A DNA stretch of 5,806 bases from Selenomonas sp. (GTDB lineage: Bacteria; Bacillota; Negativicutes; Selenomonadales; Selenomonadaceae). The position numbers and the translations under genes were made by a program. Positions 1 through 5,166 of the stretch are shown in pieces. The notes below the pieces were generated by a model. That model saw only the letters and a list, made by a program, of their open reading frames with translations. It made no database searches and had not been told where the DNA came from. How positions within the stretch are numbered: position 1 is the first letter of the stretch; each line of letters opens with the position of its first letter. The stretch is taken from contig DOYB01000209.1 in NCBI GenBank assembly GCA_003518745.1, forward strand, positions 301 to 6,106, in the 5' to 3' direction.

Positions 1-246
1 CCTCAGAAAGGGATAGCCCTGCTCAGGACCGTACCCACGAAAGCTCTCCGCCCTGCCCATCTCATCCACCGCCTCATGCATCGCGGCAATGGAGGCTTCA
101 GGCAGCGGCCTTGTCACGTCACCGATTCCAAGACTGATAATGTCTGCCTGCGGGTTTTCCTCCCGATAGGCCGCTACTCGCTTAGCAATCTCGGAAAAAA
201 GATAGTTGCCGGGAAGCTTCAGATAGTTGTCATTGATCCTCGCCAT
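1..246 (-). CDS. dapL: LL-diaminopimelate aminotransferase, N-terminal part (cut by window edge)
   Basis: The 82 visible codons encode the N-terminus of a PLP-dependent class I/II aminotransferase. It opens with a NDNYLKLPGNYLFSEIAKRV-type segment, has GIGDVTRPL at residues 40-48 and GYGPEQGY at 71-78, all typical of DapL. The family transfers an amino group from glutamate to tetrahydrodipicolinate, giving LL-diaminopimelate for lysine and peptidoglycan in one step instead of the succinylase or acetylase routes. Full-length members have about 400 residues, so the PLP lysine lies outside the window. The ATG is preceded by GAGGGG with 6 nt spacing, and the upstream glnA stop codon TGA overlaps that ribosome binding site. 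Only 10 nt separate the two genes, so dapL is probably the second gene of the glnA transcript and translationally coupled to it. The family call is firm from the N-terminal motifs; the operon link is inferred from spacing. Confidence 0.93.
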   Translation of the reverse strand, partial: MARINDNYLKLPGNYLFSEIAKRVAAYREENPQADIISLGIGDVTRPLPEASIAAMHEAVDEMGRAESFRGYGPEQGYPFLR

Positions 247-256
247 TAAATTCCCC

Positions 257-2143
257 TCAAATCATATTTTTTACATAGGCATCGTAGAGAGCCTTAAGCT
301 CCTCCATCTTCTGATACATTTCCACCTGAAGGCCCGATGCCGCCGCATAGTCCTCCGATTCAAGCGCCTGTATGAGCAAGGTAAAGAGGGACTTGCGGTC
401 AATGCTGTCCTTTGCCAGATAACCTCTGAGCTCGCTGATTTTATTCCAGTTGTAGGCATCCTGATCCGTCACATAGTCGGAGCCGATTTCCACCATTCTT
501 CTTACCAAATCCCTGTTCTCAGGAATAATGCGGCTCACCAGTTCTGTCTTCCAGCGAAGCAGCGCGCCGGCACAAAACGCGTCAATAATCTGATCCCGTA
601 ATGCTCCGCCCGCCGTAATGACAGCCTTCTTCTCCGGATAGTTCTTGAAGCCTTCCATATTTTCCCAAACCGTAGAAGGAGGCGCGCCAAACAGCCGATT
701 CCTCTCCTCCTCGCTGTAATCCTCGAATACATCCTCTTCGCTTCTGTAGGCTCGATCCTTTTCCAGGTAGAAACCCTCTTCTCCGGCCTTCTTGGAAAGC
801 TCGGCCAGCAGTTCCTCCGTTGAATGGCCCACAGCCGCCTTGATTCCATCCAATACCGCGGAATATATCGCTGCCAGAACAAGGTAGGTATTCGTGTACG
901 GATTGCAGGCGCGAAGCTCGAAGCGAGTGGCGTAAGGATTGTCCAGATCACGGATGAGCCCCGCCAGGATCGTACGGTTGCGGGAAGGCATGGCAGGTGT
1001 ATGTCCCAAAGAGGTAACGATGCAGACAGGCGCCTCGAAACCGGGCTTCAGTCTGTTCAGTGAGTCATTGGTGGCAGATACGAAGGGATTGATTACCTCA
1101 TAATTCTTGAGCAGCCCCATGATTGCCCCATAGCCCGCGGCGCTCATGAAATCCTTGGTGGGCTCGGAGGCCGAGAACAGGTTCACCGTGCTGCCGTCAG
1201 AAAGAACCGCGGCCATGCCGATATGGGTGTGCTCACCGTTTCCAGCGAGACCGATCATGGGCTTCGCCTTGAAGCTAACCTCAAGACCGTTGCCCCTGAA
1301 CACCTCGCGTACTATGGTGCGCACCAGAAGTTCGTTATCCGCTGCCTGAAGAGCATCCGCATATTTCCAGTCAATCTCTATCTGCTCACAAACATGCTGC
1401 ATACGCCCGCTTTCGTCAATCTGCGCCTTGAGTCCGCCGACCTCCTTATGTCCCATCTCAACACCAAGTCCATACCTGTCGAGCTCAAGCACGCACTGCT
1501 CCAAAGCCGTCCTTACAGCGCCGTGGGTGCGTTCCCAGTACTGTTCCTGCATGACCTGGGAGGCTGACATTTCCTCGATATTCGCCTCCTCCAAAGGCGT
1601 CTTTACCCAGAACTCCAACTCAGTGGCGGAGGTGAAGCAGATATCCGTAACATCCTTGCCGTTCATATTTTCCATGCCTGAAATACTGGGATTATCATGG
1701 AAAAGCTGTACCAGCTCCTTCTTCACATAGGACAGGGTATCAGCCAAAACAGCTCTTGAATCCACCCTTTTGCCCTCGTGTATGAGGAAGGAGGGTATAC
1801 GGAGGGTTCCCACAGGGCGGCAGGTTTCTTCGTCAATGTGTTCCAGGTTGTAATCAACGAACCAGTTTACACTTGGATCCACCGGCATATCAACCTTTGC
1901 GTTGTTCAGTGTAGCTATACCTGTAAGCACAACGGAGGAGCCGTCTGTCTGCACGGCCCGTCCCTCATAGAACGCGTCCATATCCTTCAGGAAGATGCCA
2001 ACAGGAATCTTCTCATCCGTATCATTGCCCGCCATGTCAATTCCCACCAGGGAAACAAACCTGATCTCTGGATGCGCCATCAAGGTTTTCTTAATCTCTT
2101 CCTTCGGAGAATTCGCCGGTATAACATAAATTAATTCTGACAT
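257..2143 (-). CDS. glnA: Glutamine synthetase, long clostridial form
   Basis: ATP-dependent ligation of ammonia to glutamate, a cytoplasmic oligomeric enzyme. In 628-residue numbering, glutamine synthetase elements appear in order: TDGSS near 66-70 (N-terminal beta-grasp), ELEFW at 175-179 (matching the ExE metal ligands of type I enzymes), GHKEVGG at 231-237, EQIEIDWKYADAL starting at 253, GNGEHTHIGM at 301-310 (nucleotide/metal histidines), NRLKPGFEAP at 363-372 (catalytic glutamate flap, E370), RNRT at 388 and ATRFELR at 405-411. All expected catalytic residues seem present. It is much longer than type I enzymes (about 440-470 residues): there is an insert of about 14 residues between E234 and E256, and a helical charged C-terminal extension. 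Motifs resemble type I more than the type III (GlnN) family, though some annotations call such proteins type III. The adenylylation tyrosine region reads EDVFEDYSEEE, so adenylylation at the usual site is not expected. An in-frame ATG three codons upstream (2152) lies inside the ribosome binding site, so the start at 2143 is preferred. Confidence 0.93.
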   Translation of the reverse strand: MSELIYVIPANSPKEEIKKTLMAHPEIRFVSLVGIDMAGNDTDEKIPVGIFLKDMDAFYEGRAVQTDGSSVVLTGIATLNNAKVDMPVDPSVNWFVDYNLEHIDEETCRPVGTLRIPSFLIHEGKRVDSRAVLADTLSYVKKELVQLFHDNPSISGMENMNGKDVTDICFTSATELEFWVKTPLEEANIEEMSASQVMQEQYWERTHGAVRTALEQCVLELDRYGLGVEMGHKEVGGLKAQIDESGRMQHVCEQIEIDWKYADALQAADNELLVRTIVREVFRGNGLEVSFKAKPMIGLAGNGEHTHIGMAAVLSDGSTVNLFSASEPTKDFMSAAGYGAIMGLLKNYEVINPFVSATNDSLNRLKPGFEAPVCIVTSLGHTPAMPSRNRTILAGLIRDLDNPYATRFELRACNPYTNTYLVLAAIYSAVLDGIKAAVGHSTEELLAELSKKAGEEGFYLEKDRAYRSEEDVFEDYSEEERNRLFGAPPSTVWENMEGFKNYPEKKAVITAGGALRDQIIDAFCAGALLRWKTELVSRIIPENRDLVRRMVEIGSDYVTDQDAYNWNKISELRGYLAKDSIDRKSLFTLLIQALESEDYAAASGLQVEMYQKMEELKALYDAYVKNMI

Positions 2144-2151
2144 CGTAACCA

Positions 2152-2157
2152 TCCTTT
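2152..2157 (-). promoter_or_regulatory. glnA ribosome binding site that decides the start
   Basis: AAAGGA lies 8 nt before the ATG at 2143, which gives MSELIYV as the N-terminus. The farther in-frame ATG at 2150-2152 shares its A with the end of this site (AAAGGATGG) and has no other purine-rich site upstream, so it is unlikely to be used. Confidence 0.7.
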
Positions 2158-2201
2158 CGTGCTGGCTGTAACAGAATAGTGCCTGGCCTGTCTCTCAAAG
2201 C

Positions 2202-2249
2202 AAAAAGCCGCAGGGACACGTGGATTTATTCCACACGCTCCATGCGGCT
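2202..2249 (-). terminator. Intrinsic terminator inside the glnA leader
   Basis: On the minus strand AGCCGCA (2249-2243) pairs perfectly with TGCGGCT (2212-2206). Above it, after a single bulged T, an inner stem GGAGCGTGTGGA / TCCACGTGTCC continues with one A-C mismatch and a few G-T pairs around an ATAAA loop. A T run follows directly (TTTTTGCTTT). It sits about 60 nt before the glnA start codon with no gene between it and the promoter, so it must be an attenuator: full-length glnA mRNA needs read-through or antitermination. Its 5' arm is shared with the upstream AATGAA hairpin. Confidence 0.88.
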
Positions 2250-2292
2250 TCATTGCCAAGCTATTAAGTTGAGGAACCTCCAATGGTTTCCT
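2244..2292 (-). promoter_or_regulatory. Tandem-hairpin ANTAR-type antiterminator motif in the glnA leader
   Basis: Hairpin P1 (2292-2272) is GGAAACC-ATTGGA-GGTTCC plus an outer A-T pair; the stem has one bulged A. After an 11-nt linker comes P2 (2261-2244), GCTTGGC-AATGAA-GCCGC, with a two-T bulge. Both loops have six bases with A at position 1 and G at position 4. This is the known signature recognised by dimeric ANTAR-domain RNA-binding regulators such as NasR and EutV. The 3' arm of P2 (GCCGC, 2248-2244) is also the 5' arm of the terminator, so P2 and the terminator exclude each other. The inferred model is that a phosphorylated ANTAR protein stabilises P2 and allows transcription of glnA-dapL. 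P2 is short and bulged, so it would need a protein to win over the terminator. No T-box or glutamine-riboswitch core was seen. The cognate protein is not encoded in this window. Confidence 0.75.
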
Positions 2293-2335
2293 TAAAGTCT
2301 CAAAGACAAGCCTTTATGCTGCAAAAAACACAGGA

Positions 2336-2353
2336 ACCGGCGCCGTTGCCGAT
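2336..2353 (-). other. Hairpin at the predicted 5' end of the glnA leader
   Basis: On the minus strand ATCGGC (2353-2348) pairs with GCCGGT (2341-2336), giving six pairs including one T-G, around the loop AACGGC. It begins directly at the predicted transcription start near 2354. The loop again has six bases with A first and G fourth, as in P1 and P2. It may be a third protein-binding hairpin or simply a 5' stabilising stem; the distance of over 40 nt to P1 makes the second reading more likely. Confidence 0.5.
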
Positions 2354-2360
2354 TGATTGA

Positions 2361-2390
2361 AGGATATCACAGTAAAACCATGCCTGTCAA
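2361..2390 (-). promoter_or_regulatory. Predicted sigma-A-type promoter for glnA-dapL
   Basis: On the minus strand a perfect -35 box TTGACA (2390-2385) is followed by an 18-nt spacer and a -10 box TATCCT (2366-2361) with an upstream TGA, i.e. an extended -10. The predicted start is an A near 2354, leaving a leader of about 210 nt before the glnA ATG. The exact -35 and the extended -10 make up for the imperfect -10. Confidence 0.7.
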
Positions 2391-2487
2391 GGGCTTGGGA
2401 TATGTATACAATATTCCGCAGCTTTATCGAATTACTATGCTGTCATGGTATAGCTAAACATATAAGTATTTTTTTCGCCAGTTTTGC
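2391..2487. other. Divergent intergenic spacer
   Basis: AT-rich spacer between the leftward glnA promoter and the rightward usp promoter. It contains no ORF with a ribosome binding site. The only structure seen is an imperfect dyad at 2435-2453 (CTATGC...GGTATAG, several G-T pairs in RNA), which could be an operator or chance. A run of seven or more T follows at about 2469. Confidence 0.4.
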
Positions 2488-2516
2488 TTTTCAATAGAGG
2501 AATTTCGGTGTATTAT
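2488..2516 (+). promoter_or_regulatory. Possible promoter for the usp genes
   Basis: TTTTCA (2488-2493) and TATTAT (2511-2516) are separated by 17 nt. The -10 matches the sigma-A consensus at five of six bases and the -35 at four of six. The predicted start would be about 40 nt before the first usp ATG. A competing -10, TATAAG at 2461-2466, has only a poor -35 at 15 nt spacing. Confidence 0.45.
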
Positions 2517-2560
2517 CTAGAAGTTACTTATTAAATTGCTATGGATAGCTGGAGGGACTC

Positions 2561-2995
2561 ATGGAAAAGAGTATGCGCATATTGGCGGCGGTGGACGGTT
2601 CGGATGTTTCGGATAGGGTAATGGATACGGCAGTTTCACTGACAGAAGCCGTGGGAGCTTCGCTGGAGATTTTATATGTTTCCTATTTTGCCAGCGACAC
2701 GGATGGCGATGAGGAAGATTCATGGCTCCCTGAAAGTGTCGCGGGCCCCACCTCCAAACAGGTGAACGCGGCGTTAGCGCGTGCCCTCGACAGGGTCCCA
2801 AGTCCGCTACAGGTTGTCGAGCACCACAAGATTGGTGTGCCAAGCGATGAAATCCTCGCATTCATAAAGGAAAACAACATCGATATCGTGGTTATGGGAG
2901 GGCGCGGGCTCAGTGCCATACAGGGCTTCCTCATGGGAAGCGTAAGCCAATCCGTTCTGGAATCCGCTCCCTGTGGGGTTGTTATAGTCAAATAA
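2561..2995 (+). CDS. Universal stress protein (UspA family), first of a tandem pair
   Basis: A complete 144-residue single-domain Usp, the usual length. It begins with the beta strand MRILAAVDGS (D12 binds nucleotide in ATP-binding members). The C-terminal ATP motif G-x2-G-x9-G-S is intact: GGRG at 113-116, nine residues, then GS at 126-127. An acidic loop (DTDGDEEDSWLPE, about 46-58) follows strand 2 and is absent from the next gene. Such proteins are soluble cytoplasmic dimers that bind ATP and help cells under starvation or redox stress; the exact role differs between paralogues and cannot be read from sequence. GGAGGG lies 4 nt before the ATG; an internal ATG at 2573 (MRIL) also fits the family N-terminus but has a weaker site. 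The next usp starts 36 nt downstream. Confidence 0.93.
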   Translation: MEKSMRILAAVDGSDVSDRVMDTAVSLTEAVGASLEILYVSYFASDTDGDEEDSWLPESVAGPTSKQVNAALARALDRVPSPLQVVEHHKIGVPSDEILAFIKENNIDIVVMGGRGLSAIQGFLMGSVSQSVLESAPCGVVIVK

Positions 2996-3031
2996 AGTGT
3001 TACCGATAAAAAGTATTGGGAGGTCAAAGGC

Positions 3032-3448
3032 ATGATCAAGAATATTTTGATACCCGTGGACGGTTCCGAAGGCTCTGACAGGGCGATAACCCATGCAATC
3101 TCTTTGGCTGAGGTATGCGGGGCCAAACTGAATTTTCTATATGTGGCAAATATCAACCAGCTTGCCATAAATGCCTGCCTTTCGGACGCGATTCTGGAGG
3201 CTGTCACCAAGGCCGGAAACGTCATTCTGGAGCGCGCTATGCAGATGGTGCCCACCGGCATCGAAAAGGAGGCCTTCTCAGAGACAGGATCCCCCGCGGT
3301 GGTCATACTGGATTTCGCAGACAGCATGGAAGCTGATCTGGTGGTAATGGGCAGCCGTGGCTTGGGAGTCGTCAAAGGCGTACTCCTTGGCAGCGTCAGC
3401 CAGTATATCGTGGAGCAGTCGAAGTGTCCCGTACTGGTGGTTAAATAA
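3032..3448 (+). CDS. Universal stress protein (UspA family), second of a tandem pair
   Basis: A complete 138-residue Usp. It starts MIKNILIPVDGS, with the nucleotide-binding aspartate D10, and keeps the full ATP motif: GSRG at 107-110, nine residues, GS at 120-121. The end, CPVLVVK, is typical for the family. It shares the fold and both motifs with the preceding gene but differs along most of the middle (about 40-85), so this is an old paralogue pair and not a recent duplication. GGGAGG is 8 nt before the ATG. With only 36 nt after the previous stop and no terminator, the two are probably one transcript, and a heterodimer is possible. The molecular target is not known. Confidence 0.93.
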   Translation: MIKNILIPVDGSEGSDRAITHAISLAEVCGAKLNFLYVANINQLAINACLSDAILEAVTKAGNVILERAMQMVPTGIEKEAFSETGSPAVVILDFADSMEADLVVMGSRGLGVVKGVLLGSVSQYIVEQSKCPVLVVK

Positions 3449-3526
3449 ACTGTATCGACAAAAACACTCCGGCAGTTTGCTTGATTTTTTTCGTCAGTTC
3501 CATATATCTTGGAGGTATGACTGGTA

Positions 3527-4009
3527 ATGTTTACAGAGATAACCCATTCTCCTTATGAAACAATCCGTTTGGCCGAAAAGGTAGGAAAACGGATTCGTGA
3601 GGGAACGGTGCTTTGTCTGGATGGAGAGCTTGGCGCGGGCAAGACACTTTTCGTGCAAAGTATGGCCCGCACTCTTGGGGTCGAGGGAGAGGTAACAAGC
3701 CCCACCTTCAACCTCATGAATATCTATGAGGGAATCTGCCCCATCTTCCACTTCGACCTGTACAGACTCAATAACGAGGAAGAACTGGAAGATATAGGTT
3801 TCTACGAGTATATAGAGGTTTCCGAGGGAATAGTAGTCATCGAATGGTCCGACAAATTCCCGGATTCCCTGCCTGAAGAGTACGTCCGCATAAATTTCCA
3901 GCGTGGGAAGGATGCTGAACTGGAAAGGAACATCACTTTCTCCTGCAAAGGAGAAGAAAACGAAGAATTTTTGAAGGAGCTGGAGCAATTTGTCCATACT
4001 AGCGATTGA
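3527..4009 (+). CDS. tsaE: tRNA t6A synthesis ATPase TsaE
   Basis: A complete 160-residue P-loop protein, the usual length. It has a Walker A motif GELGAGKT at 33-40, the family element VTSPTF at 56-61, FHFDLYRL at 74-81 (with the D of the Walker B-like strand) and the conserved IEW at 105-107. TsaE binds the TsaB-TsaD dimer and hydrolyses ATP, which is needed for repeated cycles of threonylcarbamoyl transfer to A37 of tRNAs reading ANN codons. It is the B. subtilis YdiB counterpart. GGAGG at 3511-3515 is 11 nt before the ATG, a little long; a nearer ATG at 3517 is out of frame and 1 nt from the site. Its last 20 nt overlap tsaB. The gap of 78 nt from usp has neither a clear promoter nor a clear terminator, so it is open whether tsaE starts the operon. 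Confidence 0.95.
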   Translation: MFTEITHSPYETIRLAEKVGKRIREGTVLCLDGELGAGKTLFVQSMARTLGVEGEVTSPTFNLMNIYEGICPIFHFDLYRLNNEEELEDIGFYEYIEVSEGIVVIEWSDKFPDSLPEEYVRINFQRGKDAELERNITFSCKGEENEEFLKELEQFVHTSD

Positions 4010-4700
4010 CACCTCTACACAGGTTTCCAGTGTGGCCGTTGCCTCTGCCGGACGGTTGGAGGCGGAGGTCACCATGCAGGCAAAGATGACTCACTCCGAA
4101 ACCCTCATGCCCCACATACAAGAGGCATTGACAATGGCCTCAGTCAAGAAGGAGGAGCTGGAGGGAATCGCTGTCAGCATGGGCCCCGGGTCCTTCACGG
4201 GACTTCGTATAGGACTTGCGACGGCAAAAGCCATTGCCTATGCCCTTCATATCCCCCTTATAGGCGTTCCCACGCTGCAGGCCATGGCCTTTCATTTTCC
4301 CGTAAGCGGATTGCAGCTCCTGCCCCTTATGGATGCCCAGAAGGGCAACAGCTATGTGGAGCGCTATACCTGGGAGCATGGACGGCTCATCAGGAAATCC
4401 GAGGTCAGGATTCTTTCCTTGGCTGAGCTTATGGAATGGGCATCAGAACTGCCCGATACGGTAATATTGCTTGGAGACGTTGTGGGAAAACGCATAGAAG
4501 GCAAGGTAAGACTGCCCATGAATGTAACCCTGGCTCCCCCCCACCTCCGTATGCCCAGGGCCGCCAACGTAGCCGCCTGTGGGTTCCAGCTTCTTGAAAA
4601 CGGAATCACCGGAAACCTCATGGACATGGAGCCTGTATATATCCGCCGTTCTGAGGCAGAAGTACTCTGGGAGAAACGGCATGAAGCAAAACAGGACTGA
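3990..4700 (+). CDS. tsaB: tRNA t6A synthesis scaffold protein TsaB
   Basis: A complete 236-residue member of the ASKHA-fold TsaB/YeaZ family. It begins MSILAIDTST, has GPGSFTGLR at 65-73, DAQKG at 115-119 and PVYIRRSEAE at 215-224, all family hallmarks. TsaB dimerises with TsaD and supports tRNA t6A formation together with TsaE; it lacks the metal-binding HxxxH of TsaD, as expected. The start is TTG, not ATG: translating from it gives exactly the family N-terminus, and AAGGAG (3974-3979) and GGAG (3982-3985) lie just upstream inside tsaE. The gene overlaps tsaE by 20 nt and rimI by 20 nt, which suggests coupled translation and matched amounts of the complex subunits. It is the B. subtilis YdiC counterpart. 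Confidence 0.95.
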   Translation: MSILAIDTSTQVSSVAVASAGRLEAEVTMQAKMTHSETLMPHIQEALTMASVKKEELEGIAVSMGPGSFTGLRIGLATAKAIAYALHIPLIGVPTLQAMAFHFPVSGLQLLPLMDAQKGNSYVERYTWEHGRLIRKSEVRILSLAELMEWASELPDTVILLGDVVGKRIEGKVRLPMNVTLAPPHLRMPRAANVAACGFQLLENGITGNLMDMEPVYIRRSEAEVLWEKRHEAKQD

Positions 4701-5145
4701 AGGAAGCCTTTCCTTCCGAGAAATGGTGCCTGAGGACGCTTCCGACGTGGCTCTTGTGGAAGAAGCCTGCTTTTCAATGCCTTGGTCAAGGGAATCCTTT
4801 TGGCAGGAGGCATCAAACGAGAACACCTACTACCTGCTGGCCCTTTGGGACGATAAAATCGTGGGCTATGCCGGTGCCTGGATAGTCGCGGGTGAAGCCC
4901 AGATAACAAACGTGGCTGTCCACCCGGATTACCGGAAAAGAGGCATTGCCACTGAAATGATGTCGCGAATGATACAGCATGTAAAGTCCCTTGGAGTAAC
5001 CGCGATGACATTGGAGGTTCGTCCCTCTAACACCGCCGCCCTTACTCTTTACGAAAAATTCGGATTGAAAAGCGTGGGGCGCCGAAAAGGCTATTATCAG
5101 GACAATGGCGAGGATGCCATTATAATGTGGAACACAAATCTGTGA
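4681..5145 (+). CDS. rimI: Protein N-terminal alanine acetyltransferase RimI
   Basis: A complete 154-residue GNAT-family acetyltransferase. The acetyl-CoA-binding motif A is NVAVHPDYRKRGIA at 77-90, with RKRGIA forming the pyrophosphate loop. LEVRPSN at 111-117 and LYEKFGL at 123-129 are RimI hallmarks; E112 and Y124 match the residues proposed as base and acid in E. coli RimI. GRRKGYYQDNGEDAIIMW at 133-150 is the typical C-terminus. E. coli RimI acetylates the N-terminus of ribosomal protein S18; related enzymes in other bacteria are less specific, so the target here is inferred. The ATG at 4681 has GGGAG 7 nt upstream. Longer in-frame starts would run deep into tsaB and were rejected. It overlaps tsaB by 20 nt and precedes tsaD by 21 nt, as in B. 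subtilis ydiD. Confidence 0.93.
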   Translation: MKQNRTEGSLSFREMVPEDASDVALVEEACFSMPWSRESFWQEASNENTYYLLALWDDKIVGYAGAWIVAGEAQITNVAVHPDYRKRGIATEMMSRMIQHVKSLGVTAMTLEVRPSNTAALTLYEKFGLKSVGRRKGYYQDNGEDAIIMWNTNL

Positions 5146-5153
5146 TACCGGAT

Positions 5154-5158
5154 GGAGG
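5154..5158 (+). promoter_or_regulatory. tsaD ribosome binding site that decides the start
   Basis: GGAGG lies 8 nt before a TTG at 5167, a near-ideal spacing. The in-frame ATG at 5152 overlaps this site and has no ribosome binding site of its own, so TTG is the better start although ATG would be picked by many gene callers. Confidence 0.6.
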
Positions 5159-5166
5159 AAGTTCGA

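Noticed and set aside
2131..2253. A 40-codon minus-strand ORF in the glnA leader (starting MKPHGACG) that overlaps the glnA start, as a leader peptide.
   Set aside because: It has no ribosome binding site, no run of codons for a regulatory amino acid, and its start lies in the loop of the P2 hairpin; the RNA structures explain the region better.
2202..2353. T-box or glutamine riboswitch in the glnA leader.
   Set aside because: No T-box core sequence (GGTGGNACCGCG type) and no recognisable glnA-RNA core was found, while the tandem A1/G4 hexaloops fit ANTAR control.
2683..3375. Long 230-codon minus-strand ORF across both usp genes.
   Set aside because: It is antisense to two clear Usp genes with intact motifs, has low-complexity Ser/Thr/Pro-rich composition and resembles no family; it is a frame shadow.
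3447..3491. Terminator between the second usp and tsaE (AAACTG / CAGTTT followed by seven T).
   Set aside because: The stem has only six mostly weak pairs with a 20-nt loop, and the T run starts 6 nt after the stem, so it is not a convincing intrinsic terminator.
3481..3508. Promoter for tsaE (TTGATT, 16 nt, TATATC).
   Set aside because: Both boxes match only four of six bases, and the predicted start would fall in the GGAGG ribosome binding site.
4364..5011. 215-codon minus-strand ORF opposite tsaB and rimI.
   Set aside because: Arg/Ser/Pro-rich shadow translation antisense to two recognised genes, with no domain seen.
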